From positions 1 to 54,053 of the forward strand of contig JALSIH010000153.1 of assembly GCA_026981615.1 (NCBI GenBank): a stretch of 54,053 bases of DNA, given 5' to 3'. The DNA comes from Chitinophagales bacterium. Its GTDB lineage: Bacteria > Bacteroidota > Bacteroidia > Chitinophagales > S012-47. The position numbers and the translations under genes are program-made. The notes beneath the pieces were generated by a model that had not been told where the DNA came from, did not search any database, and worked only from the letters and a program-made list of their open reading frames with translations. Positions 1 to 8,292 of this stretch are shown here, one piece after another; positions within the stretch are counted from its first letter, which is position 1; every line of letters starts with the position of its first letter.

Positions 1-656
1 GGGCCGATATCGCGCCCCAGATTGTCTTTGTAGTAATACCTGACCCCTTTCTTCCCCCGGAGCTCCGGTTCATAGTATTTCTCAATGCCGTCTTTGCCCA
101 CATACTCCCCCGGGCGGTAGTAGCCCTGCGAGGCATCCATCTCTTTTTCGTTGACTTCTCCCACGTTGCCAATCACATGGGCAGCTGCCGCATAGGGATA
201 AGTCCTTACGAGGCGGACCTGCGGCATAAAGCCGGGAAATTCGTAAAGATGCTCTCGCAGCACGGCCATGCGCTCCTCGGGGATCATGCTCATAAAAAGT
301 TCGGGCCGCACCTTCGAATATCGCCACGACTGGGTCGAAAGCAGGTGGAGGCGTGCCCTGAAAAAGCTGTCGCTGATGCCCAGGTACCTGCAAAATGCAA
401 GGGTATCCATTTCTCCCAATTGCTTTAGAACAACCATTAGATCATAGATCGGTTTGTTGCCGACAATGAGCACTCCGTTGCGATCATAAATTAAGCCTCG
501 AACCGGATACAGGGTTTTTCGGCCTACATCGCTGGCCTCGCTCTTCAGGCTGCTGTCGAGCACCTGAAGGTTGAAGAGGCGTACGATAAAAATGAGGGTC
601 ACGAGGATCACTATGCCCCGAATCACATACTTCCGATGCCCGAAAACATCTTTCAC
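1..656 (-). CDS. mrdA: Penicillin-binding protein 2 (MrdA), N-terminal part, cut by window edge
   Basis: Elongation-specific peptidoglycan transpeptidase of the Rod complex, acting at the periplasmic face of the inner membrane. The ORF track misses it because it has a GTG start and no stop in the window. Translating the minus strand from GTG at 656 gives about 218 residues beginning VKDVFGHRKYVIRG. A single membrane anchor lies at about residues 12-27, followed by the PBP2 dimerisation-domain signature PVRGLIYDRNGVLIVGN and later GYYRPGEYVGKDGIEKYYE, both typical of the family. The transpeptidase domain lies beyond the left edge. The GTG overlaps the mreD stop as GTGA, which implies translational coupling and confirms the start. 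It is the last visible gene of the purH-mreBCD-mrdA operon; rodA would be expected next. Confidence 0.93.
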   Translation of the reverse strand, partial: MKDVFGHRKYVIRGIVILVTLIFIVRLFNLQVLDSSLKSEASDVGRKTLYPVRGLIYDRNGVLIVGNKPIYDLMVVLKQLGEMDTLAFCRYLGISDSFFRARLHLLSTQSWRYSKVRPELFMSMIPEERMAVLREHLYEFPGFMPQVRLVRTYPYAAAAHVIGNVGEVNEKEMDASQGYYRPGEYVGKDGIEKYYEPELRGKKGVRYYYKDNLGRDIG

Positions 657-1177
657 AAGCCGGCCCGTTTGGGATTAATGAAAAAGATTACTTCTATCAG
701 GAGAATCAGCAACAAGGAAAAAAGAATGCTTGCCAGCGTCCGTCCCAGGATGAACGAAGTATAGGCAATGCTGAAGACTTCGAGCACATAAAACGCCAGG
801 TGATGAATAAACAAAGCCAGGACGGCATAGACAGAAAACCAGGCCGGCCCCTGGCGGTAGAGCGAGGGTATCTCGCCCGGATCGTAGCCCTCTTTGGGGG
901 ACATAAGTGCCAGAATCACCGGCCTTGCAAAGGCAAGCAAGACAAGGGAAAAAGCGTGCATACCGCCCGTATTTGAAAAAAGGTCGATCAGGAGCCCCAT
1001 GAAAAAAGCAAGCAAAAGCTCAATCCAGCGGGGCATATTGACCGGAAGGGAAAGAATAAAAAGCGGATAAACCATCGGAGTGGCATAGCCGAAAAGGAGA
1101 ATTTTGTTCAGCACAAGCACCTGAAGGAGAACAAGGACAAGGAACTGAAAGAAAAGGCGAAGCACATTGATTTTCAT
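653..1177 (-). CDS. mreD: Rod shape-determining protein MreD
   Basis: Small inner-membrane subunit of the rod-shape complex that links MreC to PBP2 and RodA. The 174 residues are almost wholly hydrophobic, with about five membrane segments, and include LAFFMGLLIDLFSNTGGMHA, which fits the MreD family pattern of a membrane helix followed by a D-F-x-x-x-x-G motif. Length is usual for the family. Its start overlaps the mreC stop by 4 nt and its stop overlaps the mrdA GTG start, so the three genes look translationally coupled. Sequence conservation in MreD is weak, and the assignment rests partly on position between mreC and mrdA. Confidence 0.92.
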   Translation of the reverse strand: MKINVLRLFFQFLVLVLLQVLVLNKILLFGYATPMVYPLFILSLPVNMPRWIELLLAFFMGLLIDLFSNTGGMHAFSLVLLAFARPVILALMSPKEGYDPGEIPSLYRQGPAWFSVYAVLALFIHHLAFYVLEVFSIAYTSFILGRTLASILFSLLLILLIEVIFFINPKRAGL

Positions 1178-2028
1178 AATTCCTCCTCCAGACTTTCTTG
1201 TTCTTTCTGCAAGGCATAGTCAATCAGATAAACATAGTGAAGCCGGTCAAAGGGAGTGCTCAGTTTCACCGTGATATTATAGAAATCGGCTCCGGGTTCC
1301 AGTTCCATTTTTTCGACCGTCCCGAGCAGCTCACCCCCCGGAAAGAAAGTGGAGGAGCCGGCCGTCACGATGGTATCACCGACCGCCACGGGAGAAGGAT
1401 AGGTTAAATAGCGCAGGGCGGCACGCTGCGGATGCCGGCCTTCCCAGACCAGCGAGGCCAGTTGTCCGTTTTTGGCCAGCCTGGCACTGATTTGAATATC
1501 ATGATGCAAAAGCGACATGACCCTCGAAAAATGGGGGCTGCTGGATACCACAATTCCAACGACCCCGTAATTGCTGGTCACACCCATGCCCGGATGAATG
1601 GCATCAAGACTTCCCTTGTCAATCAAAATATAATTGTTGAATGACGTGTAATCGCTGCTTATCACCCGGGCCGGGATAAATCGGTAGATCAAAGAATCGA
1701 GGGTGTCGCTGCGCACTGCCGGCTCCGGCCGCCCGCCTCCGGCCTGCCGGGCTTTCATTTTCAGCCGGGCCATCTCGGCCATCAGGCTGTCATTGACCGC
1801 ACCCAGCACCAGATAAGACGTCACATTCGAATAGATTTCCTGCACTCTTCCACTCATATCAGCCGTTGCGGCAAGCATCCTCTGGCGGTGAAAAGTTTTT
1901 TGTTCATAGATAAAAAAGAGCGCCAGAGATTCAAGAATCAGGAAGAGAAAGAAGACATGATAGCGTACAATAAAACGAATAATGCTTCGCACGGACAAAC
2001 TGCGGTTTAGTTGATTGAAAATAAGCAA
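1174..2028 (-). CDS. mreC: Rod shape-determining protein MreC
   Basis: Periplasmic scaffold of the cell-elongation machinery that activates PBP2. The 284-residue protein has a short cytoplasmic N-terminus rich in Arg, one membrane anchor at about residues 24-41 (VFFLFLILESLALFFIY), a stretch likely to form a coiled coil at about 50-95, and then the double beta-barrel domain, recognisable from IHPGMGVTSNYGVVGIV and VAVGDTIVTAGSSTFFPGGE. This length and order are normal for Bacteroidota MreC. It lies 26 nt downstream of mreB and overlaps mreD by 4 nt. Confidence 0.95.
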   Translation of the reverse strand: MLIFNQLNRSLSVRSIIRFIVRYHVFFLFLILESLALFFIYEQKTFHRQRMLAATADMSGRVQEIYSNVTSYLVLGAVNDSLMAEMARLKMKARQAGGGRPEPAVRSDTLDSLIYRFIPARVISSDYTSFNNYILIDKGSLDAIHPGMGVTSNYGVVGIVVSSSPHFSRVMSLLHHDIQISARLAKNGQLASLVWEGRHPQRAALRYLTYPSPVAVGDTIVTAGSSTFFPGGELLGTVEKMELEPGADFYNITVKLSTPFDRLHYVYLIDYALQKEQESLEEEL

Positions 2029-2054
2029 TCAGGGGATGAAAAGAAGCCACTCCA

Positions 2055-3080
2055 TTAACTCATCAGCAGGGCAATCAGTTCTTTTCTCCGCTTGAGTGCT
2101 ATGCCTGTGCCCCGCACCACTGCCCTCAGCGGATCGTCCACCACGTGTACCGGCAGTTTTGTTTTTTGCGCCAGGCGCTTGTCGAGGCCCCTGAGCAGGG
2201 CTCCGCCCCCGGTCAGGTAGAGGCCCGTACGGTAAATATCGGCCGACACTTCGGGAGGGGTTATTTCCAGTGCTTTCAGCACGGCATCTTCGATTTTGCT
2301 GATGGACTTGTCGATGGCGTGGGCAATTTCGGAATAAGAGATCATGATCTGCTTGGGAATGCCCGTCATCAGATCGCGCCCGTTGACCGGATAATCCTCG
2401 GGCGGCTCGTCCAGTTCGGTAATGGCGGCTCCTATGTTCATTTTGATCTGTTCGGCCGTGCGCTCACCAATGAGCATATTGTGCTGCCTGCGCATGAAGT
2501 TGATAATATCATGTGTAAACTCATCGCCTGCCACACGGATGGACTGATCGCAGACAATGCCCGAAAGGGCAATGACGGCAATCTCGGTGGTGCCGCCTCC
2601 GATATCGATAATCATATTGCCGATGGGCTCCTGCACATCCAGCCCGATTCCCAGGGCGGCCGCCATGGGCTCGTGAATGAGATAGCGCTCTTTGGCCCCG
2701 GCCTGCTCGGCCGAGTCGAAGACCGCCCTTTTCTCCACTTCCGTGATGCCGGACGGAATGCAAATGACCATGGTCAGCGAAGGCTTGAAAAGCTGCTTTT
2801 TCGGATTGATCATTTTGATCATGCCCCGGATCATGGCTTCGGCTGCCTGAAAGTCGGCTATCACACCGTCTTTCAGTGGCCTGATCGTCTTTAGATTTTC
2901 ATGGGTTTTCTCGTGCATCTGCATGGCCCTTCGCCCCACGGCCACCACCTTATCCGTTCTCTTATCAATGGCCACAATTGATGGCTCGTCCACTACGACC
3001 TTGTCGTTGGCAATAATGAGGGTGTTGGCTGTGCCAAGATCTATGGCTATTTCCTGCGAAAAGAAGTTGAATAATCCCAT
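2055..3080 (-). CDS. mreB: Rod shape-determining protein MreB (actin homologue)
   Basis: Actin-like ATPase that forms membrane-bound filaments guiding lateral wall synthesis. The 341 residues carry the actin-fold nucleotide motifs: phosphate 1 (AIDLGTANTLI, residues about 12-22), phosphate 2 (IIDIGGGTTEIAVIAL, about 158-173) and the adenosine motif (YLTGGGALLRGLD, near residue 290). Length matches the family (about 340). The N-terminus MGLFNFFSQEIAID is typical of Bacteroidota MreB. It begins 86 nt after the purH stop, so it may also have its own promoter, but no convincing -7 box was found there. Confidence 0.97.
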   Translation of the reverse strand: MGLFNFFSQEIAIDLGTANTLIIANDKVVVDEPSIVAIDKRTDKVVAVGRRAMQMHEKTHENLKTIRPLKDGVIADFQAAEAMIRGMIKMINPKKQLFKPSLTMVICIPSGITEVEKRAVFDSAEQAGAKERYLIHEPMAAALGIGLDVQEPIGNMIIDIGGGTTEIAVIALSGIVCDQSIRVAGDEFTHDIINFMRRQHNMLIGERTAEQIKMNIGAAITELDEPPEDYPVNGRDLMTGIPKQIMISYSEIAHAIDKSISKIEDAVLKALEITPPEVSADIYRTGLYLTGGGALLRGLDKRLAQKTKLPVHVVDDPLRAVVRGTGIALKRRKELIALLMS

Positions 3081-3166
3081 GTTCCGTTTTTCTCAATGCC
3101 CTTTAAGTGTACGTAATTTGTTCTTCATATTCAAATGAATCAATAAAGCCGAATAAAATTTCAAAT

Positions 3167-4705
3167 TCAATGCTTAAAATGCCGGATTCCTGTCATCACC
3201 ATGCACATGCCCTTTTCGTTGCAGAAATCCACACTTTCGTGGTCCCGTTTGGAGCCTCCCGGCTGCACGATGGCCTCAATGCCGACTTCAAATGCAGCCT
3301 CCACGCTGTCGGCAAAAGGAAAAAATGCATCCGATGCCAGCACCGCACCTTTCGTTTCAAAACCCATGCGCCCGGCTTTGTCGATGGCCTGTTTCAGTGC
3401 ATCGATGCGGGAAGTTTGTCCGGCACCCATGCCAATCATTTGCTCATCTTTCACCAGGGCAATCGCATTTGACTTCAGGTGTTTTACCGCTTTGATTCCG
3501 AATTCCATGTCGCGCATCTCCCGCTCATCCGGCTTTCTCACGGTAGGGGTCTGCCAGTTCCCCCTTCCATCGCTTTGCCGGTCTTTGTCCTGCAGCAAAA
3601 CTCCGTTTGCGGCCGTTTTAAACTGCCTGTGACTTAAAGCCAGAGGGTGTTTCTTTAAAATTATGCGCTTTTTTCTGCTTTTTAGAATTTCCAAGGCCTT
3701 TTCGTCAAATTCGGGGGCCAAAATTACTTCAAAGAAGAGGGCATTGATGGCAAGGGCCGTTTCTTCGTCTATTTTTCCGTTGCTCGCTATGATGCCGCCA
3801 AAGGCCGAAACCGGGTCTCCGGCAAGGGCCGCCTCCCAAGCCGCAAGTGAACTGCTGCGGGTTGCCAATCCGCAGGGGTTGGTATGCTTCAATACGGCAA
3901 AAGTCACCCTGCCGTCCAGGCTGTCAAATTCCTCCAGAATATCCAAAGCCGCATCGATATCCACGAGATTGTTGTAGCTCAATGCCTTGCCGTGCAACTG
4001 GGTGAAGAGTTCATCCAAATTTCCGTAGTAGTAGCCTTTTTGATGCGGGTTCTCTCCGTAGCGCAGGCTTCGTCCGTTGCCGAAGCTCACTTTGAAAACC
4101 TCCTCATAGCCCGCCTCTTTGTTAAAATAGTTAAAGATGGCCGTATCGTAATGCGAAGAAACGTGAAATGCCGCTGCGGCAAATCGTTTGCGGTCGTTGC
4201 GATCGCTGCTCCCGCCTTTTGCTTCCAGCAGCTCCATCAACTCCCCGTAATACTCGCGCCCGGGCACCACCAGCACATCGTCAAAGTTCTTGGCCGCGGC
4301 CCGTATCAGCGAAATACCGCCAATGTCGATTTTTTCGATGATGGCCGCTTCGTCAGAACTGCTGCGGAGCGTGGCTTCAAAAGGATAAAGGTCGACCAGC
4401 ACCAGGTCGATCACCGGAATTTCAAACTCTGCCATATCGGCCTGGTCGGCCTCATTTTCCCTGCGGGCGAGAATGCCCCCGAAAACTTTCGGATGCAGGG
4501 TTTTTACTCTTCCTCCCAGGACGGAGGGATACCCCGTGAGGGACTCGATTTCCTGCACTTCCACGCCCATGTCGCGGATAAATGCGGCTGTGCCTCCGGT
4601 GGATAAAATCCGGACTCCCTCCCCGGCAAGATATTGGACAATGGGCTCAAGACCATCCTTGTGGTATACCGACAGAAGTGCGCTGCGTATCTTTCTCTCT
4701 TTCAA
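3167..4705 (-). CDS. purH: Bifunctional AICAR formyltransferase / IMP cyclohydrolase
   Basis: Catalyses the last two steps of purine synthesis: formylation of AICAR by 10-formyl-THF, then ring closure to IMP. The N-terminal MGS-like cyclohydrolase domain (KIRSALLSVYHKDGLEPIV, LSTGGTAAFIRD) is followed by the formyltransferase domain with RSLRYGENPHQ, KHTNPCGLATRSSS and SDAFFPFADS. The ORF track starts at TTG 4735, but that codon lies inside a TATCTTTG promoter box (4733-4740). I place the start at TTG 4705, which gives 512 residues and an N-terminus MKERKIRSALLSVYHKD close to other PurH proteins. It heads the purH-mreBCD-mrdA run, an order common in Bacteroidota although the functions are unrelated. 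Confidence 0.94.
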   Translation of the reverse strand: MKERKIRSALLSVYHKDGLEPIVQYLAGEGVRILSTGGTAAFIRDMGVEVQEIESLTGYPSVLGGRVKTLHPKVFGGILARRENEADQADMAEFEIPVIDLVLVDLYPFEATLRSSSDEAAIIEKIDIGGISLIRAAAKNFDDVLVVPGREYYGELMELLEAKGGSSDRNDRKRFAAAAFHVSSHYDTAIFNYFNKEAGYEEVFKVSFGNGRSLRYGENPHQKGYYYGNLDELFTQLHGKALSYNNLVDIDAALDILEEFDSLDGRVTFAVLKHTNPCGLATRSSSLAAWEAALAGDPVSAFGGIIASNGKIDEETALAINALFFEVILAPEFDEKALEILKSRKKRIILKKHPLALSHRQFKTAANGVLLQDKDRQSDGRGNWQTPTVRKPDEREMRDMEFGIKAVKHLKSNAIALVKDEQMIGMGAGQTSRIDALKQAIDKAGRMGFETKGAVLASDAFFPFADSVEAAFEVGIEAIVQPGGSKRDHESVDFCNEKGMCMVMTGIRHFKH

Positions 4706-4732
4706 TGTGTACGGGCTTTTTGAGATATCGTG

Positions 4733-4740
4733 CAAAGATA
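4733..4740 (-). promoter_or_regulatory. Candidate -7 promoter box for purH-mre operon
   Basis: On the minus strand this reads TATCTTTG, a perfect match to the Bacteroidota -7 consensus TAnnTTTG. Transcription would begin about 4-7 nt downstream, roughly 4726-4729, which is past the ORF-track TTG at 4735 and about 20 nt before the TTG at 4705. No clear TTG -33 element is seen at the usual spacing. Confidence 0.55.
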
Positions 4741-4813
4741 ACGCTTTGGCAGCGTACGGACTGAGCCCGATCCCAAAAAAGCATGAAGAAAATATTAAGT
4801 TTTCGAAAGGGCA

Positions 4814-7696
4814 TCAGCCGATGCCCGGCACATTTCGCAGGAAGGCGCCCGTATGGCTGCCGGGGGCCCGGGCAATCAGCTCCGGCGGCCCCTCGGCTAT
4901 GATGTATCCGCCCCGTTCGCCTCCTTCGGGGCCCAGGTCGATGACGTGGTCGGCCACTTTGATCACATCGAGGTTGTGCTCAATCACGAGCACGGTATTC
5001 CCTTTGTCCACCAGGCGCTGCAATACCTCCAGCAATACCCTAATATCTTCGAAATGAAGGCCCGTGGTGGGCTCATCGAGGATGTAGAAAGTATTGCCCG
5101 TATCCCGCTTCGAAAGTTCATCGGCCAGCTTTACGCGCTGAGCCTCGCCCCCCGACAAGGTGGTGGAAGACTGGCCCAGGCGAATGTATCCCAGCCCCAC
5201 ATCGAGGAGGGTCTTCAGCTTTTGATAAATGGAGGGGACGGGCTCAAAAAATCCGGTCGCCTCCTCCACGGTCATATCCAGCACATCGCTGATGGATTTT
5301 CCCTTGTAGTGCAGCTCCAGTGTCTCGCGGTTGTATCGCTTGCCGTGGCATTTTTCACACTCCACATAGATATCGGGCAGGAAGTTCATTTCTATGAGCT
5401 TCATGCCACCGCCTTTGCACTCCTCACAGCGGCCTCCTTTCACATTAAAAGAAAAGCGCCCGGCTTTGTAAGCTCTGATTTTCGATTCCGGCAGATCGGC
5501 AAAAAGATTGCGGATATCGGTAAAAACCCCCACATAGGTAGCCGGATTGCTGCGGGGTGTGCGGCCAATGGGCGACTGGTCGATTTCAATCACTTTGTCA
5601 ACATGCTCTATGCCATGAACGGCCTCAAAGGGCAAGGGCCGGTCGTTGCTGCGGTAAAAATGGCTTCGCAGGATGGGATAGAGGGTTTCGTTGATCAATG
5701 TGGACTTGCCGCTGCCCGAAACCCCCGTGACACAGATGAACTTGCCGAGTGGAAAGTCTACCGTCACGTTTTTCAAGTTGTTGCCCCGAGCACCCTGCAG
5801 GGTGATATAATGTCCGTTGCCGGGTCTGCGCAGGGGCGGCACCTCAATGCGCATTTTGCCGCTCAGATAGCGGGCCGTCAGCGAAATGCCCTTTGCGATG
5901 TGCTGCGGCTCGCCTTCGGCCACCAGCTCGCCACCGTGCTCACCCGCCCCCGGCCCCAGGTCGATCACATGGTCGGCCGCTTCTATCAGTTCCTGGTCGT
6001 GTTCCACTACGATGACCGTATTGCCCGTGTCACGCAGTTCTTTGAGCGCAGCAATCAGGCGCCTGTTGTCGCGCTGATGGAGGCCGATGGTGGGTTCGTC
6101 AAGAATGTAGGTGATGCCGGCCAGTTTCGAGCCGATCTGAGTAGCCAGGCGGATGCGTTGCGACTCCCCGCCCGAAAGAGAGCGGGCCGGCCGGTCGAGG
6201 GTCAGATACTCAAGGCCCACATCCAGCAAAAAGCCAAGGCGCACGAGCAGCTCTTTGATCAATTCCGAAGATATGCGCTTTTGCCTTTCACTCAGTTGCG
6301 GCCCGAGTGCTTCAAACCAGCGATGCAATTCATCAATGTGCAGAGCCGAGAGTTCGGCAATGTTTTTTCCGCCAATGCGAAAGTAAAGCGATGATTTTTT
6401 CAGCCGGGCACCCCCGCAGCCGGGGCAGGGCTGTTCTTCCATGAAGCTCTCGGCCCACTTTCGAAGGCCGTCCGAGCTGGTATTGCGATACGAACCCTTG
6501 ATCATGCCGACCACCCCGCCATACTCGAGGCCGTACCATCGCTGCGTGCCGCGCTGCCGTGCGTGTTCATATTCCATCACTCCTTCCTCATTTCCGTAGA
6601 GAATGAGGTTGAGAATATGGGGCGGAAGGTCTTTTACGGGTGTCCCCAGGGTGAACCCCAGGCGCTTTGACAGCAGCCGCAGCTGACGGAAGATGGTATT
6701 GTCGCGATATTCACCCAGCGCCTCAATGCCGCCTTCACTGATGCTTTTCTCCGGGTCGCGGATGAGCAGTTCGCGCTTCACTTCGCGGATGAGCCCCATG
6801 CCCTTGCAATCGGGGCAGGCCCCGTAGGGCGAGTTGAATGAAAAGGTGTTGGGAGAGGCCTCTTCGTACGAAAGGCCCGTATCCGGATCCATCAGCCTTT
6901 CGCTGAACTGGTCTGCTTCTCCGCTTTCATAATCCAGAATCATCACCTGCCCCTCGCCCATCCTGAGGGCCGCTTCGAGGCTTTGCTGCAGCCGCCTCGT
7001 TTCGCTGCTCTTCACTTTCAGGCGATCGACCACCACTTCGATGTCGTGAATTTTAAAGCGGTCGACCTGCATCTTTTCGCGGATTTCGACAATTTCGCCA
7101 TCGACCCGCACTTTCAGGTAGCCTTGTTTCCGGATTTGCTCGAAAAGCTCGCGATAATGCCCCTTGCGCCCTTTTACCACCGGAGCCAGAAGAATGACCT
7201 TGCGATCGTCATAGCGCTCCAGGAGGTGCTCCAGTATTTCTTTCTCCGAAAAACGGCTCATCTTTTTTCCGGTCTCATACGAGTATGCTTCGGCAGCACG
7301 GGCAAAAAGCAGGCGCAGAAAGTCGTATATTTCAGTGACCGTCCCCACGGTGCTTCGCGGGTTTTTGTTGGTTGTCTTCTGTTCGATGGAGATGACCGGA
7401 CTGAGCCCCGTAATTTTTTCCACATCAGGGCGCTTGAGGCTGCCTATAAACTGGCGTGCATAGGCCGAAAAACTTTCGATGTATCTGCGCTGTCCCTCGG
7501 CATAGATGGTGTCGAAAGCCAGTGAAGACTTGCCGCTGCCGCTGATGCCGGTGATGACCGTCAGGCGGTTGCGCGGGATGGCCACATCAATATTTTTGAG
7601 ATTGTGCTCGCGGGCGCCCCATACGTTCAGCCGGCCCGCATGCTGCGTGCGGGTCTTCTTTCGATCATCTGGCGCCTGAGTGGATATTTTTGACAT
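4814..7696 (-). CDS. uvrA: Excinuclease ABC subunit A
   Basis: DNA damage-recognition ATPase of nucleotide excision repair; it loads UvrB on lesions. The protein has two ABC modules: Walker A GISGSGKSSLAFDTIYAEG near residue 50 and GVSGSGKSTLI in the second half, each with an ABC signature (LSGGESQRIRLA and LSGGEAQRVKLA). Zinc modules are visible as CPDCKGMG and as CEECKGGG with CEKCHGKRY. The ORF track begins at 7987, but its first 97 codons are a shadow of gldH on the same strand in another frame. The ATG at 7696 (MSKISTQAPDD) gives 960 residues, normal for UvrA, and lies about 50 nt after a good -7 box. Confidence 0.97.
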   Translation of the reverse strand: MSKISTQAPDDRKKTRTQHAGRLNVWGAREHNLKNIDVAIPRNRLTVITGISGSGKSSLAFDTIYAEGQRRYIESFSAYARQFIGSLKRPDVEKITGLSPVISIEQKTTNKNPRSTVGTVTEIYDFLRLLFARAAEAYSYETGKKMSRFSEKEILEHLLERYDDRKVILLAPVVKGRKGHYRELFEQIRKQGYLKVRVDGEIVEIREKMQVDRFKIHDIEVVVDRLKVKSSETRRLQQSLEAALRMGEGQVMILDYESGEADQFSERLMDPDTGLSYEEASPNTFSFNSPYGACPDCKGMGLIREVKRELLIRDPEKSISEGGIEALGEYRDNTIFRQLRLLSKRLGFTLGTPVKDLPPHILNLILYGNEEGVMEYEHARQRGTQRWYGLEYGGVVGMIKGSYRNTSSDGLRKWAESFMEEQPCPGCGGARLKKSSLYFRIGGKNIAELSALHIDELHRWFEALGPQLSERQKRISSELIKELLVRLGFLLDVGLEYLTLDRPARSLSGGESQRIRLATQIGSKLAGITYILDEPTIGLHQRDNRRLIAALKELRDTGNTVIVVEHDQELIEAADHVIDLGPGAGEHGGELVAEGEPQHIAKGISLTARYLSGKMRIEVPPLRRPGNGHYITLQGARGNNLKNVTVDFPLGKFICVTGVSGSGKSTLINETLYPILRSHFYRSNDRPLPFEAVHGIEHVDKVIEIDQSPIGRTPRSNPATYVGVFTDIRNLFADLPESKIRAYKAGRFSFNVKGGRCEECKGGGMKLIEMNFLPDIYVECEKCHGKRYNRETLELHYKGKSISDVLDMTVEEATGFFEPVPSIYQKLKTLLDVGLGYIRLGQSSTTLSGGEAQRVKLADELSKRDTGNTFYILDEPTTGLHFEDIRVLLEVLQRLVDKGNTVLVIEHNLDVIKVADHVIDLGPEGGERGGYIIAEGPPELIARAPGSHTGAFLRNVPGIG

Positions 7697-7752
7697 CGTC
7701 CTTAGAAAGCCCTGTCTCCCGCTTTTAGTTTCAACCGGTGGAGGCAAGCGTG

Positions 7753-7760
7753 CAAATTTA
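7753..7760 (-). promoter_or_regulatory. Candidate -7 promoter box for uvrA
   Basis: The minus strand reads TAAATTTG, a perfect TAnnTTTG -7 box, in the 116-nt gap between gldH and uvrA. The predicted start near 7748 gives a leader of about 50 nt before the uvrA ATG at 7696. This supports the shorter uvrA start over the 7987 ORF-track start. Confidence 0.5.
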
Positions 7761-7812
7761 ATCAGTTTCACACGGAAAAAGAGGGAAATCGAAAAGAAGC
7801 CCCCTTCTTCAT

Positions 7813-8292
7813 TCAGGGTGCATCCCGCTTTTTCATTTCCATGCCGACATTCAGAATGCCCGGCAGCGGATTGCTGCGCATCACGTGGGCAATGCGGAAG
7901 CGGTAATCCCCCTTCCGGCCGAAGTGCCCGTTGTGGAGCAGGGGGACTTTCAGCACACAAATGTCGCCCATGCACTCGCCCTTCCATTGCAGTTCGTCAT
8001 TGTCGGCCAGCATAATCTGCTTGCGCATGACGGCCGTGTCGCCCCCCGGGAAAAAAGTCTGCAACTCGAGCCAGAGATTGGAGAAAGGGTAGTCGCTGTT
8101 GTGGCGGATAATGACAAAGAGATCATAGGCGGCAGCCGTATCATTTATCCGCAGTTCAAAATCGATGGCCGCGTCCCGGCTCCATAAGAAACCCGGAATA
8201 TCGGCCACCTTGTGATAGGTATTGCCCGGAGTGCATGCCAGGGCCAGCAGAAGCAGCCCCGCAAGGAAGAAATATGTCTTATTTTTTTTCAT
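7813..8292 (-). CDS. gldH: Gliding motility lipoprotein GldH
   Basis: GldH is a lipoprotein needed for gliding and T9SS function in Flavobacterium johnsoniae; its exact biochemical role is not settled. The start at 8292 gives a lipoprotein signal MKKNKTYFFLAGLLLLALAC with the lipobox cysteine at residue 20; the ORF-track start at 8358 would bury this signal behind 22 residues that overlap the upstream gene. The mature part includes ADIPGFLWSRDAAIDFEL and RHNSDYPFSNLWLEL, which match the GldH family (GldH_lipo), and the 159-residue length is normal. It overlaps the PSP1 gene by 14 nt, so the two are likely co-translated. LspA, encoded at 30494, would process it. Confidence 0.9.
   Translation of the reverse strand: MKKNKTYFFLAGLLLLALACTPGNTYHKVADIPGFLWSRDAAIDFELRINDTAAAYDLFVIIRHNSDYPFSNLWLELQTFFPGGDTAVMRKQIMLADNDELQWKGECMGDICVLKVPLLHNGHFGRKGDYRFRIAHVMRSNPLPGILNVGMEMKKRDAP

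Noticed and set aside
3884-6394. Long plus-strand ORFs opposite purH and uvrA
   Set aside because: They are antisense to well-supported minus-strand genes, show no recognisable domain and have low-complexity composition typical of shadow ORFs.
7697-7987. Extra 97 N-terminal codons of uvrA in the ORF track
   Set aside because: They overlap gldH in another frame on the same strand, have no UvrA-like residues, and a promoter box lies between gldH and the ATG at 7696.
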